A stretch of DNA of 52,043 nt from Moraxella oculi (GTDB lineage Bacteria > Pseudomonadota > Gammaproteobacteria > Pseudomonadales > Moraxellaceae): contig NZ_JAMBAQ010000014.1 of NCBI RefSeq assembly GCF_023336735.1, forward strand, positions 1 through 52,043, in the 5' to 3' direction. Each line of letters opens with the position of its first letter. The first letter of the stretch is position 1. A program made the position numbers and the translations under genes. A model generated the notes under the pieces. It had not been told where the DNA came from and searched no databases. It saw nothing but the letters and a program-made list of their open reading frames with translations. This document shows, in pieces, positions 7,964-18,868 of the stretch.

Positions 7964-8047
7964 AAATGAACGGCTGGTATGAAAAAGGCGAGCAAAGCTG
8001 TATAAATAATACTGCGAGCGAGCCTGACGAAGTAATGGCGTTCATTT
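7964..8047. repeat. Possible 84-bp miniature element in the gatC-gatA gap
   Basis: The segment is bounded by 9-bp inverted ends (AAATGAACG at 7964-7972 and CGTTCATTT at 8039-8047). It contains a GC-richer interior unlike the flanks, with repeated GCGAGC words. It resembles a small intergenic repeat or MITE but occurs once in this window, so the call rests only on the inverted ends. Confidence 0.3.
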
Positions 8048-8060
8048 GGCAGGTCAAACA

Positions 8061-8363
8061 TTATTCAATCACTTGCGGAACAAGGTACAATCCGTCCTGT
8101 GTGGCAGGAGCAATCGCTTGATTGCTTTCACGATTGACCGCCAGGTCATTTAAGTCCACCATATCAGGACGCAGCACCTGCACGCCATCGTGGACATTGG
8201 TCAATGGTTTGACATCATCGGTGTTGACATCGGCTAAGACATCCATCATTGACAAAATTTTGCCAATATCACTGGCGTAACTTTCGCAGTTGGTTGCGTC
8301 AATATCAAGGCGAGAGAGTTTGGCGACATTAAAAATCTCTTGACTTGTTAAAGTGTCGTGCAT
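8061..8363 (-). CDS. gatC: Asp-tRNA(Asn)/Glu-tRNA(Gln) amidotransferase subunit C
   Basis: GatC is the small belt subunit that wraps GatA and GatB and stabilises the amidotransferase. The 100-residue protein shows the family pattern: an N-terminal helix with VAKLSRLDI, an internal DIGKILSMMDVLADVNTDDV region, and LRPD near the C-terminal third. It is the first gene of the gat operon, reading away from mreB. A GGGAAATC ribosome site precedes the ATG at 8363. Confidence 0.93.
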   Translation of the reverse strand: MHDTLTSQEIFNVAKLSRLDIDATNCESYASDIGKILSMMDVLADVNTDDVKPLTNVHDGVQVLRPDMVDLNDLAVNRESNQAIAPATQDGLYLVPQVIE

Positions 8364-9874
<1,511 letters not shown>

Positions 9875-9917
9875 GGTCTTGACTGCATGAATCGTCATGC
9901 GATTGAGTTGTCATGAC

Positions 9918-9943
9918 AAAGCGGTGCATTCACACCGCTTTTT
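9918..9943 (+). terminator. Terminator after mreB
   Basis: Stem AAAGCGGTG/CACCGCTTT with a 6-nt loop and trailing T-run, about 44 bp after the mreB stop. It would reduce read-through into mreC and so favour MreB over MreCD. Confidence 0.8.
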
Positions 9944-10031
9944 ATTTGATGCCAAATTCTTCAAGGTGATGGTTTGTAGGTATTGCTTTGATGGTGTTAA
10001 TAAATTGGTTTATTGGAATGATTAACATATC

Positions 10032-10862
10032 ATGCTACTGAGTATTTTTTCACAAAAACCTCTGTTCATAAGAGCGACACTTGTTTTTTTGGTGCTGTCG
10101 CTGATACTGATGCTATTGGATGGTCAAAAGCCAGAATGGTTTCAGCCGTTTCGTGATGCCAGTCACGCTTCCATGCAGCCGATTTACCAAATGTCGCTCG
10201 CACCCTCTTTTGCTGCTCATTACGCTGATGGCACTTTTAAGAGTAAGGAGGCACTGCGTAGAGAAAATGTCCGTCTACAAACAGAGTTGTTACAGGCCAA
10301 AGTGCAGTTACAGCAACAAGATCATCTGATTGCACAAAATGCTCGATTAAAAGGCGTACTGTCTACAACAGAATCTGCCAAGCACACCTTATTACTTGCT
10401 CAAGTTATCGGCACTGATTCCAATCCTTTGAAGCAAATCGTCGTCTTGAATAAAGGGGCGAATGATGGCGTGAGAATTGGGCAGGCTGTCATTGATGAAA
10501 AAGGCATTCTTGGACAGGTGATTAATACCTACCCCAACACTTCTCGCCTTGTACTTATCACAGATGACCAGCAGTCAGTAGCGGTTGTGGTGGCACGCAC
10601 AGGGCAGCGTGCTGTGGTTTCTGGTAAAGGTCGTCCTGATGGTTTGAGCTTGGATTTTATTTTTAAAACCTCCGATGTTCAGGTCGGTGATGAGCTGATT
10701 TCTTCTGGTTTGGGTAATCGCATGCCAGCAGGATATCTTGTTGGTAAGATTGCAGATATTGATACAACTCGTACGGATAATTTTGCTGACATTACGGTTC
10801 GTCCAGCAGCAAACATCTTAAACAGTAGCTATGTGCTGATTTTGCAACCAAAACATTCCTAA
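10032..10862 (+). CDS. mreC: Rod shape-determining protein MreC
   Basis: Bitopic inner-membrane protein of the elongasome that links MreB to periplasmic PBP2/RodA. In the 276 residues, a single transmembrane helix covers about residues 14-30. A coiled coil lies near 74-112 (LRRENVRLQTELLQAKVQLQQQ). The periplasmic beta-rich MreC domain follows (LAQVIGTDSNPLKQIVVLNKG, then GQVINTYPNTSRLVLITD, and later VGDELISSGLG). It is followed by mreD after 15 bp. The length is somewhat below E. coli MreC (367), as in relatives lacking the extended tail. Confidence 0.93.
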   Translation: MLLSIFSQKPLFIRATLVFLVLSLILMLLDGQKPEWFQPFRDASHASMQPIYQMSLAPSFAAHYADGTFKSKEALRRENVRLQTELLQAKVQLQQQDHLIAQNARLKGVLSTTESAKHTLLLAQVIGTDSNPLKQIVVLNKGANDGVRIGQAVIDEKGILGQVINTYPNTSRLVLITDDQQSVAVVVARTGQRAVVSGKGRPDGLSLDFIFKTSDVQVGDELISSGLGNRMPAGYLVGKIADIDTTRTDNFADITVRPAANILNSSYVLILQPKHS

Positions 10863-10877
10863 GGTGGTAGGCTAAGC

Positions 10878-11363
10878 ATGAATTCAAGGTCGTTTTTGTT
10901 GTTGGGCATGTTTCTAAGCTTTGTCATTGCGTCAGCATTGAATGTCTATCCGCTGTCTTTTGAGCTTGCTGGATTTAGACCGATGTTTTTGATGATTGTA
11001 TTGATATTTTGGATCATGTATCGTCCGACCATCATGCGTGTTTGGCTGGTGTTTTTGATTGGATTGAGTGCTGATTTGTTATTGGACACTCATTTAGGTC
11101 ATCAAGCGTTTTGTGCTGTATTGATGAGTTTTGTATTGCGAGTGCTGTTGATTTATATTAAGGAGCTGAATTTAAAAAATGTGTGGCCATGTGCGGCGAT
11201 TGCTTTGGTGGTTTATCGAAGTGTTTTATGGGTTTTAGAATCGTTTAGTCATGGTTTTATCTGGACAGGGTTTGGGTCGCTGATGATGAGCATGGTGGTA
11301 TTTCCGTTGTTTTGGTATCCGCTATATTGGGTGAATGGGCAGCTAAAAGAGCGTGCTTGGTAA
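10878..11363 (+). CDS. mreD: Rod shape-determining protein MreD
   Basis: Small polytopic inner-membrane protein of 161 residues with about five hydrophobic segments, the expected topology for MreD, which acts with MreC in lateral wall synthesis. Low-complexity membrane sequence gives few residue motifs. The call rests on length, hydrophobicity, the GLSADLLLDTHLGHQAF segment (typical of MreD), and its position 15 bp after mreC and before maf. Confidence 0.9.
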   Translation: MNSRSFLLLGMFLSFVIASALNVYPLSFELAGFRPMFLMIVLIFWIMYRPTIMRVWLVFLIGLSADLLLDTHLGHQAFCAVLMSFVLRVLLIYIKELNLKNVWPCAAIALVVYRSVLWVLESFSHGFIWTGFGSLMMSMVVFPLFWYPLYWVNGQLKERAW

Positions 11364-11396
11364 GTTAATTTTGACATAATTTGATGAGGCGTATTT

Positions 11397-11978
11397 ATGA
11401 AAATCATCTTGGCATCCACTTCTCCACGCCGACAAGAATTATTAAAGATGGCAGGCGTGGACTTTACAACCATGGCGGTGCATATAGACGAGTCTTGGCA
11501 GATTGGTGAGCATGCTAATGACTATATCAAAAGAATGGTGGAGAGTAAGTTTGAAAAAGCGTGTGAGCAACCATTGCAAGGTCGAAATTTGCTGATAACA
11601 GCAGACACCATAGGCGTACTGCCTGATGGTGGAATATTGACCAAGCCTTGTAGTCAATCTGATGCTTATGCCATGTGGGATAAGATGTCGAATGCAAGCC
11701 ATGAGGTTTGGACAGCGGTATGTGCTGGGGTGGTGGACGAAGGGTTTTTGATGACTCAACAAAGCATGATTTGTAAAACCAAGGTTCATTTTGTTGAGCT
11801 GACCGATGCGATGAAACACGACTATTGGCAATCAGGCGAACCGCTTGATAAGGCGGGGGGTTATGCCATACAGGGCAGAGCAATGGCATGGGTGCGATCA
11901 ATTGATGGCAGCTATACCAATGTGGTAGGTTTGCCACTGGCACAGACACTTGAATTGATTAAAAATGTACAATCTTAA
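11397..11978 (+). CDS. maf: Maf-like nucleoside triphosphate pyrophosphatase
   Basis: Maf/YhdE family enzyme of 193 residues that hydrolyses non-canonical or excess NTPs (dTTP/UTP in the YhdE branch) to monophosphates, historically linked to septum formation. Motifs are ILASTSPRRQELLKMAG (4-20), the metal-binding ITADTIG (67-73), TKPCSQSDAYAMWDKMS (82-98) and GEPLDKAGGYAIQG in the C-terminal third. It sits in the conserved mreBCD-maf-rng order, 33 bp after mreD. Confidence 0.93.
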   Translation: MKIILASTSPRRQELLKMAGVDFTTMAVHIDESWQIGEHANDYIKRMVESKFEKACEQPLQGRNLLITADTIGVLPDGGILTKPCSQSDAYAMWDKMSNASHEVWTAVCAGVVDEGFLMTQQSMICKTKVHFVELTDAMKHDYWQSGEPLDKAGGYAIQGRAMAWVRSIDGSYTNVVGLPLAQTLELIKNVQS

Positions 11979-12032
11979 ACCGTGCCATCTTAAATAGCCA
12001 GACATTCTTTATTTTTTAAAAACAGCAAACAA

Positions 12033-13256
12033 ATGTCTAAGCAAATCATCATTAGCCATCATCAAGGGCGGACTCAATTGGCAAAGCTTATTAATGGGGA
12101 GCTTTGCGAGATTCTGACTGAAAATCAGCAAGATGCCAGTCTTGTAGGTAATATTTATTTGGCAACAGTGGTGCGTGTTTTAAAGGGCTTGCAAGCTGTA
12201 TTTGTTGATATTGGGCGGCAGCGAACAGCATTTTTATCCATGCGAGATGTTCATGCAGATGATGACCAAGCCAAAATTGAGAAATTGTTCTATCAAAGCC
12301 AACCCATCTTGGTGCAAGTCATCAAAGATGAAGTGGGTGATAAAGGTGCTCGTCTGAGCACACGCATATCCATAGAGGGTTGCCATTTGGTTTATTTGCC
12401 CAACGGCAACGGCATTGGCGTCTCATCACGCCTTAATGTTGATTTAAAAAAATATTTAAAAAGCGTGCTTAGTGATGAGTTTGCACGCTTAGGATTGTCG
12501 GGTGCTGTCATTGTGCGTACCAGTGCCCAAAATGTGGAGACTGGTAAGCTGTTGACAGAATTACACCGACTGTCTGAATTGTGGCATCAGAGTCATCAAA
12601 AAGCATCACACGCACGCCAACATAAGGTCAAGTATGAACTACTACATCAATCACCCCCTTTATACTTGCGACATCTGCACGAAATGAAAGATGTGTCAAC
12701 GCAACTTTGGGTTGATGATGCTGTGCTTTATCAAAAGATATTGGATTTTGTCTGTGCATTTTTACCTGATGCTGCTTTTAGGGTCAATCACTACATACAA
12801 ACAAAACCTATTTTTAAAGCTTTTGATGTTGAGTGTCAGATGGAACAAGCTCTATGTCGCACGGTTGACTTGTCATCAGGAGGGCAATTGGTGATTGATC
12901 ATACGGAAGCGATGACTGTGATCGATGTTAATACAGGTGCATTTGTAGGTAAGCATGATCAGGCAATGACGATTCACCGTACCAATATGGAAGCTGCCTT
13001 GCAAATTGCACGCCACATTCGCCTACGCAATATTAGTGGCATCATCATCATTGATTTTATTGACATGCTTAACGATGAACACCAAAAAAGCGTGTTGCAG
13101 ACACTTAAGACTGCTTTAAAAAACGATCCAGTTCAAACCACCATACTGGGCTTTACCCGTCTTGGGCTGCTTGAAATGACACGAAAGCGTACGACAAAAA
13201 GCCTAAGGGAATGTGTACAGATTGGGTCTCGTGAAAAAGCGATTCAAAGCGTTTGA
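12033..13256 (+). CDS. rng: Ribonuclease G, C-terminally short
   Basis: Endoribonuclease of the RNase E/G family that processes 16S rRNA 5' ends and decays some mRNAs. The S1-like N-terminal part (GNIYLATVVRVLKGLQAVFVDIG, about residues 39-61) and the catalytic core (MTVIDVNTGAFVG, IIIIDFIDM, TILGFTRLGLLEMTRKR) are intact. At 407 residues it is about 80 shorter than E. coli RNase G. It ends soon after TRKRTTKSLRECV, so the CPxCxGRG zinc-link and the small C-terminal domain used for dimer/tetramer formation are missing. None of the three downstream frames encodes them. It follows maf by 54 bp. Confidence 0.9.
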   Translation: MSKQIIISHHQGRTQLAKLINGELCEILTENQQDASLVGNIYLATVVRVLKGLQAVFVDIGRQRTAFLSMRDVHADDDQAKIEKLFYQSQPILVQVIKDEVGDKGARLSTRISIEGCHLVYLPNGNGIGVSSRLNVDLKKYLKSVLSDEFARLGLSGAVIVRTSAQNVETGKLLTELHRLSELWHQSHQKASHARQHKVKYELLHQSPPLYLRHLHEMKDVSTQLWVDDAVLYQKILDFVCAFLPDAAFRVNHYIQTKPIFKAFDVECQMEQALCRTVDLSSGGQLVIDHTEAMTVIDVNTGAFVGKHDQAMTIHRTNMEAALQIARHIRLRNISGIIIIDFIDMLNDEHQKSVLQTLKTALKNDPVQTTILGFTRLGLLEMTRKRTTKSLRECVQIGSREKAIQSV

Positions 13257-13713
13257 TGATAAACTTGCCATTAAGTAAGAATGTTTGGTGTTCATTAAAA
13301 TTTTTTAGAGTGGTTAAATTTGAAAAAGTAACTCTTTAGTGAAAGCAACATGTTGAAAATAATGCTAAGAAATTTCTTGCATTTGCATGGTTTTGATGTA
13401 TAATATCGTTTCAATTATGTTTTAGCGTTGCACTTTTTAATCCGAAATCGTGATTGAAAAGAATGAATTTGGTAAAAATTGTTCTCTACAAAAAACGATA
13501 GAGAATTAAAAAAGACAACGCCACAGCCGAAGCATCGTTTTTGGCACTATGAACAACACCCCTGCTGTCTGGCAACATTTGCATGACGGGCAGGGATTGG
13601 ATTATTTTGTCAAAACTCATTATCTTTTGGCAAAAATTTATAAAATGGTATAGCTGAACTCATCGTTTCGATGACGGAAGTTTTATAAAGCACTTAATTA
13701 GGAGCTTGTTGGC
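13257..13713 (+). other. S10 operon promoter region and leader
   Basis: This 457-bp gap holds the S10 promoter (13377-13404) and a leader of about 300 nt. Two stems are visible: AAAAACGAT (13491-13499) with ATCGTTTTT (13534-13542), the latter T-rich on its 3' side; and CCCTGC (13560-13565) with GCAGGG (13590-13595). In E. coli, L4 binds such a leader to control the operon. Here the regulatory role is an inference. No gene is seen. Confidence 0.5.
13377..13404 (+). promoter_or_regulatory. Promoter of the S10 operon
   Basis: TTGCAT (13377-13382), a 16-bp spacer and a perfect TATAAT (13399-13404), about 310 bp before rpsJ. Confidence 0.65.
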
Positions 13714-14025
13714 ATGGCTAACCAGAGAATCCGTATCCGACTAAAATCTTTCGACCATCGTTTGATTGATCAGTCGGCACAAGAGATTGTCGATACTGCA
13801 AAGCGCACAGGTGCACAAGTTTGTGGTCCTGTACCCTTGCCGACTCGTATTGAGCGGTTCAATGTATTGACATCACCACACGTCAATAAAGACGCTCGTG
13901 ACCAGTATGAAATCCGCACCCACAAACGCATGATTGACATCGTTCAGCCAACAGATAAAACTGTTGATGCTTTGATGAAGTTGGATCTTGCTGCTGGTGT
14001 TGATGTTCAAATCGCCTTAGGCTGA
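13714..14025 (+). CDS. rpsJ: 30S ribosomal protein S10 (NusE)
   Basis: First gene of the S10 operon, 103 residues as usual. S10 sits in the 30S head and doubles as NusE in antitermination complexes with NusB and NusG. It begins [19 protein letters not shown] and carries [27 protein letters not shown]-type core sequence with RTHKR. A TTAGGAGC ribosome site precedes the ATG. The 52-bp gap to rplC is longer than most gaps in the cluster. Confidence 0.98.
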   Translation: MANQRIRIRLKSFDHRLIDQSAQEIVDTAKRTGAQVCGPVPLPTRIERFNVLTSPHVNKDARDQYEIRTHKRMIDIVQPTDKTVDALMKLDLAAGVDVQIALG

Positions 14026-14077
14026 TTGAACAGAGTCTGGTTTAACTATTAAACTATTAATATTAAAGAGGTCTAAA

Positions 14078-14716
14078 ATGGCGATTGGTCTAGTCGGTAT
14101 TAAGCGTGGTATGACCCGAGTATTCACTGAATCAGGTGTTTCTATCCCTGTGACAGTGGTTGAGGTCGACGCAAACCGCATCTCGCAAATCAAAACAGTA
14201 GATACCGATGGCTATACTGCGATTCAAATCACCACAGGTGAGCGTCGTGACAGCCGTGTAACTGCTGCCCAAAAAGGACACTTCGCAAAAGCTGGTGTGG
14301 CTGCTGGTCGTGGCGTTTGGGAATTCCGTGCTGAAGAAAGCGATCTTGAAGGTCGTGAAGTAGGTGGCAACATCCTATTGGATATCTTTGAAGTAGGTCA
14401 GTTGGTTGATGTGACTGGTCAAAGTAAAGGTAAGGGTTTCCAAGGTGGTGTGAAGCGTCATAACTTCCGTACCCAAGATGCAACTCACGGTAACTCTGTA
14501 TCGCATCGTGTGCTTGGTTCTACTGGTCAAAACCAGACACCAGGTAAAGTATTTAAAGGCAAAAAAATGCCAGGTCAGATGGGTAACAAGCGTGTTACTG
14601 TTCAGGGCCTTGAAATCGTGTCTATTGACGCTGAAAAAGGTGTACTGGTCATCAAAGGTGCGCTTCCTGGTGCTAATGGTGGCGATGTTATCGTCCGTCC
14701 GTCAGTCAAAGCCTAG
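14078..14716 (+). CDS. rplC: 50S ribosomal protein L3
   Basis: Large-subunit assembly-initiator protein of 212 residues near the peptidyl-transferase centre. Diagnostic parts are the N-terminal [13 protein letters not shown] and the central loop ([16 protein letters not shown], then [16 protein letters not shown]) that reaches the active site and holds the glutamine normally methylated by PrmB. A strong AAAGAGG ribosome site precedes the start. Confidence 0.98.
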   Translation: MAIGLVGIKRGMTRVFTESGVSIPVTVVEVDANRISQIKTVDTDGYTAIQITTGERRDSRVTAAQKGHFAKAGVAAGRGVWEFRAEESDLEGREVGGNILLDIFEVGQLVDVTGQSKGKGFQGGVKRHNFRTQDATHGNSVSHRVLGSTGQNQTPGKVFKGKKMPGQMGNKRVTVQGLEIVSIDAEKGVLVIKGALPGANGGDVIVRPSVKA

Positions 14717-14730
14717 TAAAGGGGATTAAC

Positions 14731-15333
14731 GTGAATTTAAAAACTGTTACAGGTGCGGCGGTTGAACTGTCAGAGACTACTTTTGGTCGTGAGTTCAATG
14801 AAGCCTTGGTACACCAAGTAGTAACTGCTTACCTAGCTGGCGCTCGTCAAGGTACTCGTGCACAAAAAACTCGTGGCGAAGTATCTGGCGGTGGTAAAAA
14901 GCCATGGCGTCAAAAAGGTACTGGTCGCGCTCGTGCTGGCTCTATCCGTAGCCCGATTTGGGTTGGTGGCGGTCGTGCGTTCGCAGCAAAACCACAAGAT
15001 TGGTCTCAAAAAGTAAACCGTAAAATGTATCGTGGTGCCATGCAATGCATCTTAGCTGAGCTGGTACGCCAAGATCGTTTAGTTTTGGTTGATGATATTA
15101 CTGTAGATTCGCCAAAAACTAAAGGTTTGGTTGCTAAGTTGGCAGAACTGAACGCACCTCGTGCCTTGATTGTTACGCACGAAGTGGATGAAAACCTATA
15201 CTTAGCTGCACGCAACATTCCGCATGTCAATGTATTGGGTACTCGTGAAGTTGATCCAGTAAGCTTGGTTTCTTTTGATAAGGTTATCATGACTGTAGAA
15301 GCTGCCAAACAATTTGAGGAGACACTAGCATGA
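14731..15333 (+). CDS. rplD: 50S ribosomal protein L4
   Basis: L4 has 200 residues and lines the exit tunnel; in enterobacteria it also represses the S10 operon through the leader RNA. The extended loop is visible as [20 protein letters not shown] followed by [10 protein letters not shown]. The start is GTG at 14731, backed by an AAAGGGGATT ribosome site, and the 14-bp spacing from rplC suits it. It overlaps rplW by 4 bp, implying translational coupling. Confidence 0.98.
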   Translation: MNLKTVTGAAVELSETTFGREFNEALVHQVVTAYLAGARQGTRAQKTRGEVSGGGKKPWRQKGTGRARAGSIRSPIWVGGGRAFAAKPQDWSQKVNRKMYRGAMQCILAELVRQDRLVLVDDITVDSPKTKGLVAKLAELNAPRALIVTHEVDENLYLAARNIPHVNVLGTREVDPVSLVSFDKVIMTVEAAKQFEETLA

Positions 15334-15659
15334 GTAACGCAAGACTATATCAAGTGCTAAAAGCCCCTGTATTCTCTGAAAAATCTCAGCGTTTGGGGGA
15401 TAGCCTTGGCGTGCAAGTTTTCAAAGTTGATAGTAATGCCACCAAACGCGACATCAAACGCGCAGTTGAGTTGATGTTTGAGGGTGTCGAAGTTGTTAAA
15501 GTAAACACTCTAAATACCAAGGGCAAGACCAAGCGTTTTGGTCGTGTTGTTGGTAAGCGTTCTGATGTCAAAAAAGCGTATGTAACCCTAAAAGCAGGTT
15601 CAGACGTACAAATCGGTGCTGGTGAAGAAGTCACTAGTGAAACAGCGACTAACGAATAA
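15330..15659 (+). CDS. rplW: 50S ribosomal protein L23
   Basis: L23 sits at the tunnel exit and is the docking site for trigger factor and SRP. The 109-residue protein begins [19 protein letters not shown] and has the RRM-like core [20 protein letters not shown] with the extended hairpin [15 protein letters not shown]. The C-terminal tail ([11 protein letters not shown]) is a little longer than in E. coli (100 residues). The start overlaps rplD by 4 bp. Confidence 0.97.
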   Translation: MSNARLYQVLKAPVFSEKSQRLGDSLGVQVFKVDSNATKRDIKRAVELMFEGVEVVKVNTLNTKGKTKRFGRVVGKRSDVKKAYVTLKAGSDVQIGAGEEVTSETATNE

Positions 15660-15670
15660 GGATTCATATC

Positions 15671-16498
15671 ATGCCTATCGTAAAAGCAAAACCTACATCA
15701 CCAGGTCGCCGCTTTGTTGAAAAAGTAGTGCATCCACACCTATATAAAGGTCGTCCTTATGCACCACTTGTTGAATCAAAGGCAAAAACTGGTGGTCGTA
15801 ATAACAACGGTCGTATCACGACCCGTCATATTGGCGGTGGTCATAAGCAACACTATCGTTTGATTGACTTTAAGCGCAACAAAGATGGTATCATTGCAAC
15901 TGTTGAACGCATTGAATACGACCCAAACCGTACCGCACACATCGCACTACTTAAGTATGCAGATGGTGAGCGTCGTTATATCATTGCACCCAAAAAATTG
16001 TCTGTAGGCGATCAAGTGCAATCTGGTGAAGGTTCTCCCATCCGTCCAGGTAACTGCTTGCCACTTAAAAATATCCCAGTAGGTACCATCATCCACAACA
16101 TTGAGTTAAAAATCGGCAAAGGTGCACAGATTGCTCGTTCTGCTGGTGCAGGTGTTCAGCTTTTGGGTAAAGACGGTGCTTATGTGATCGTTCGCTTGCG
16201 TTCTGGCGAAACTCGTCGCATCCATGCGAATTGCCGTGCGGTGATTGGTGAGGTTTCTAACACAGAAAATAACCTAAAATCACTTGGTAAAGCAGGTGCA
16301 GCTCGTTGGCGTGGTGTTCGTCCTACTGTTCGCGGTACTGCGATGAACCCGATTGATCACCCACACGGTGGTGGCGAAGGGCGTAACTTTGGTAAGCACC
16401 CAACCAGTCCTTGGGGTCAGAAAGCTAAGGGTCTTAAGACTCGTTCTAATAAGCGTACTGACAATATGATCATCCGTCGCCGTCGTGCCAAGAAATAA
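15671..16498 (+). CDS. rplB: 50S ribosomal protein L2
   Basis: Conserved 275-residue protein required for subunit joining and peptidyl-transferase integrity. Recognisable blocks are TPGRR-like [37 protein letters not shown] and the catalytic-region [20 protein letters not shown] with its conserved histidine, then the basic tail. It has normal length and lies in the canonical place between rplW and rpsS. Confidence 0.98.
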   Translation: MPIVKAKPTSPGRRFVEKVVHPHLYKGRPYAPLVESKAKTGGRNNNGRITTRHIGGGHKQHYRLIDFKRNKDGIIATVERIEYDPNRTAHIALLKYADGERRYIIAPKKLSVGDQVQSGEGSPIRPGNCLPLKNIPVGTIIHNIELKIGKGAQIARSAGAGVQLLGKDGAYVIVRLRSGETRRIHANCRAVIGEVSNTENNLKSLGKAGAARWRGVRPTVRGTAMNPIDHPHGGGEGRNFGKHPTSPWGQKAKGLKTRSNKRTDNMIIRRRRAKK

Positions 16499-16509
16499 GG
16501 AATAATTTA

Positions 16510-16785
16510 ATGCCTCGTTCATTGAAAAAAGGTCCATTTATCGATGCGCACTTGTTTGCTAAGATCGAAACCGCTCTTGAGACAAACAGCCGTAAGCCAA
16601 TCAAGACTTGGTCTCGTCGCTCGATGATTCTACCACAAATGGTGGGTCTAACCATCTCAGTTCATAATGGTCGTACTCATGTGCCAGTCATTGTGAGCGA
16701 GCAAATGGTTGGTCATAAACTTGGTGAATTCGCTCCGACCCGTTCGTATCGTGGTCACGGCGTTGATAAGAAATCTAAGAGATAA
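16510..16785 (+). CDS. rpsS: 30S ribosomal protein S19
   Basis: S19 (91 residues) is in the 30S head and contacts the A-site finger region with S13. It begins [15 protein letters not shown] and contains [16 protein letters not shown] and [17 protein letters not shown], all family hallmarks. An AAGGAATAA ribosome site lies upstream. It has normal length and is 11 bp after rplB. Confidence 0.98.
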   Translation: MPRSLKKGPFIDAHLFAKIETALETNSRKPIKTWSRRSMILPQMVGLTISVHNGRTHVPVIVSEQMVGHKLGEFAPTRSYRGHGVDKKSKR

Positions 16786-16794
16786 GGTGCTACC

Positions 16795-17124
16795 ATGGAA
16801 GTAACTGCAAAATTACGCGGTGCCGCTATTTCGGCACAAAAAGTAAGATTGGTTGCGGACGAAGTTCGTGGTAAGTCAATCGAACGCGCTTTGGATATCT
16901 TGACTTTCAGCAACAAAAAAGGTGCTAAGTTAGTTAAAAAATGCTTACAATCAGCAATCGCTAATGCTGAGCATAACAATGGTCTAGACATTGATACTCT
17001 GCGTGTTTCTACCATTTATGTTGATGAAGGTATTACCCTAAAGCGTATTATGCCCCGTGCTAAAGGTCGTGCTGACCGTATCAGCAAGCGCACTTGTCAC
17101 ATCACTGTTAAAGTAGGAGCATAA
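16795..17124 (+). CDS. rplV: 50S ribosomal protein L22
   Basis: L22 (109 residues) lines the exit tunnel constriction with L4, where macrolide-resistance changes arise. The sequence contains the N-terminal [15 protein letters not shown] and the tunnel hairpin region [24 protein letters not shown], with no obvious insertion or deletion. It has the normal length. Confidence 0.97.
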   Translation: MEVTAKLRGAAISAQKVRLVADEVRGKSIERALDILTFSNKKGAKLVKKCLQSAIANAEHNNGLDIDTLRVSTIYVDEGITLKRIMPRAKGRADRISKRTCHITVKVGA

Positions 17125-17126
17125 TC

Positions 17127-17852
17127 ATGGGTCAAAAAGTTCATCCAATTGGTATTCGCTTGGGCGTTATCAAAAAGCACAACGCTAACTGGTATGCAAG
17201 CCCAAAGCAATATTCAGAATACCTACTAAACGACTTTAAAGTGCGTGACTTCTTACGCAACAAGCTCAAAGAAGCTATGGTGAGTAATATTAGCATTGAA
17301 CGCCCTACTGGTGCGGCTAAAATTACCATCCATTCAGCACGCCCAGGTGTCATTATTGGTAAGCAAGGTGCTGACATTGAAGCACTACAAAAAGAGCTTA
17401 CTAAGATCATGGGTGTGCCTGCCCAGGTAAATATCCAAGAAATTACTCAGCCTGACCTAGATGCTCGTCTGGTGGCTGTCGGCATTGCTAACCAGCTAGA
17501 ACGCCGTGTGATGTTCCGTCGTGCGATGAAGCGTGCGGTTCAAAATAGCATGCGTTCAGGTGCACAAGGTATTAAAGTTGAGCTGTCTGGTCGTCTAGGT
17601 GGTGCAGAAATTGCTCGTACTGAGTGGTATCGTGAAGGTCGTGTGCCTCTACATACACTCCGTGCTGATATTGATTATGCAGAAGTTCGTGCAGAAACCA
17701 CTTATGGCACCATTGGTGTGAAAGTTTGGATTTTCCGTGGTGAAATTCTAGACGGCATGAACAGTGTTTATAACCCAGTGGTTGAAGAAAAGGCTCGTGC
17801 ACCAAAACGCCGCGGTCGTAGCAACAACCGTCGTAATTCAGACAAGGGGTAA
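17127..17852 (+). CDS. rpsC: 30S ribosomal protein S3
   Basis: S3 (241 residues) lies at the mRNA entry tunnel and has helicase-assisting basic residues. It begins [19 protein letters not shown] and has a KH domain with [14 protein letters not shown], followed by [20 protein letters not shown] and the C-terminal [21 protein letters not shown] block. The tail is basic ([14 protein letters not shown]). It starts 2 bp after the rplV stop. Confidence 0.98.
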   Translation: MGQKVHPIGIRLGVIKKHNANWYASPKQYSEYLLNDFKVRDFLRNKLKEAMVSNISIERPTGAAKITIHSARPGVIIGKQGADIEALQKELTKIMGVPAQVNIQEITQPDLDARLVAVGIANQLERRVMFRRAMKRAVQNSMRSGAQGIKVELSGRLGGAEIARTEWYREGRVPLHTLRADIDYAEVRAETTYGTIGVKVWIFRGEILDGMNSVYNPVVEEKARAPKRRGRSNNRRNSDKG

Positions 17853-17855
17853 GCC

Positions 17856-18269
17856 ATGTTACAACCAAAACGTACCAAATTCCGTAAAATGCATAAAGGC
17901 CGCAATACAGGTCTTGCTCAGCGTGGAAACACCGTTGCATTTGGTGAAATTGGTCTAAAATCTATCGGTCGTGGTCGCATGACTGCTCGTCAAATTGAAG
18001 CGGCTCGTCGTACCATTACTCGTCGCATTAAGCGTGGCGGTAAAATTTGGATTCGTGTATTTCCAGACAAACCAATTACCGAAAAACCTCTAGAAGTTCG
18101 TATGGGTAAGGGTAAGGGTCCTGTAGAGTACTGGGTAGCAGAAATTAAGCCAGGTAAAATGCTTTACGAAATTCAAGGCGTTAGCGAAGAATTGGCTCGT
18201 GAAGCTCTAACTTTGGCATCAGCGAAACTACCTTTTAAAACGACTATTGTTAAACGGACGGTTATGTGA
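17856..18269 (+). CDS. rplP: 50S ribosomal protein L16
   Basis: L16 (137 residues) supports the A-site tRNA and the ribosome's central protuberance. It contains [17 protein letters not shown], the [13 protein letters not shown] motif, and [22 protein letters not shown], whose arginine is normally hydroxylated in some bacteria. The stop codon TGA overlaps the rpmC ATG by one base. Confidence 0.98.
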   Translation: MLQPKRTKFRKMHKGRNTGLAQRGNTVAFGEIGLKSIGRGRMTARQIEAARRTITRRIKRGGKIWIRVFPDKPITEKPLEVRMGKGKGPVEYWVAEIKPGKMLYEIQGVSEELAREALTLASAKLPFKTTIVKRTVM

Positions 18270-18466
18270 TGAAAACCAACGAATTACGCGAAAAATCAGT
18301 AGAAGAGTTGGCTCAATTGCTTGAAGAAAAGCAGCTTGATGCATTCCGTCTGCGTATGGCAAAAGCTACGGGTCAGCTGGGTAATACTCATGAAGTTAAG
18401 GCAAATCGTCGTACGATTGCAAAAATCTTAACTTTGATTAACGAAAAACAAAGAGGCGACGCATGA
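18269..18466 (+). CDS. rpmC: 50S ribosomal protein L29
   Basis: L29 (65 residues), a two-helix protein next to L23 at the tunnel exit. It contains [18 protein letters not shown] and [16 protein letters not shown], family features. The ATG at 18269 is preferred over an in-frame GTG one codon earlier because it coincides with the rplP stop and starts at the conserved MK. It overlaps rpsQ by 4 bp. Confidence 0.96.
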   Translation: MKTNELREKSVEELAQLLEEKQLDAFRLRMAKATGQLGNTHEVKANRRTIAKILTLINEKQRGDA

Positions 18467-18735
18467 GCGAGAACACCCAAACTCAAGAAGTTGGCGTTGT
18501 AACTGGTAAAGTAATCAGTAACAAGATGGATAAATCTATTACTGTTTTGGTTGAACGCCAAATTCGCCACCCAATGTATGGCAAGCAAGTTCGCCGTTCT
18601 ACGAAGCTTAAAGCTCACGATGAGAACAATGTTTGTCAAGAAGGCGATATCGTTCGTATCAAAGAAACTCGTCCTATTTCAAAGACCAAAACTTGGACTT
18701 TGGTGGATGTGGTTGAGACTGCGGTAAAAATTTAA
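18463..18735 (+). CDS. rpsQ: 30S ribosomal protein S17
   Basis: S17 (90 residues) is a primary 16S-binding OB-fold protein. It contains [22 protein letters not shown], the basic [20 protein letters not shown] loop, and [15 protein letters not shown]. It is the last gene of the S10 section. The next gene, rplN, is separated by 133 bp that contain a promoter. Confidence 0.97.
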   Translation: MSENTQTQEVGVVTGKVISNKMDKSITVLVERQIRHPMYGKQVRRSTKLKAHDENNVCQEGDIVRIKETRPISKTKTWTLVDVVETAVKI

Positions 18736-18740
18736 GTTAT

Positions 18741-18769
18741 TTGCATTAAAGGTCATTTGTTAGTATAAT
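18741..18769 (+). promoter_or_regulatory. Promoter of the spc section (upstream of rplN)
   Basis: TTGCAT (18741-18746), a 17-bp spacer and a perfect TATAAT (18764-18769), 100 bp ahead of the rplN start. A short hairpin-capable sequence (CATCGAGTATG...CATATTCGATG) follows in the leader. Confidence 0.7.
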
Positions 18770-18868
18770 GTGCATCTTTTTAGATGTTCATCCATCGAGT
18801 ATGTATAAACATGCTGCATATTCGATGGCGAATGGCTTTTATTGCTTTATTTATTATGGAGTAATGCG

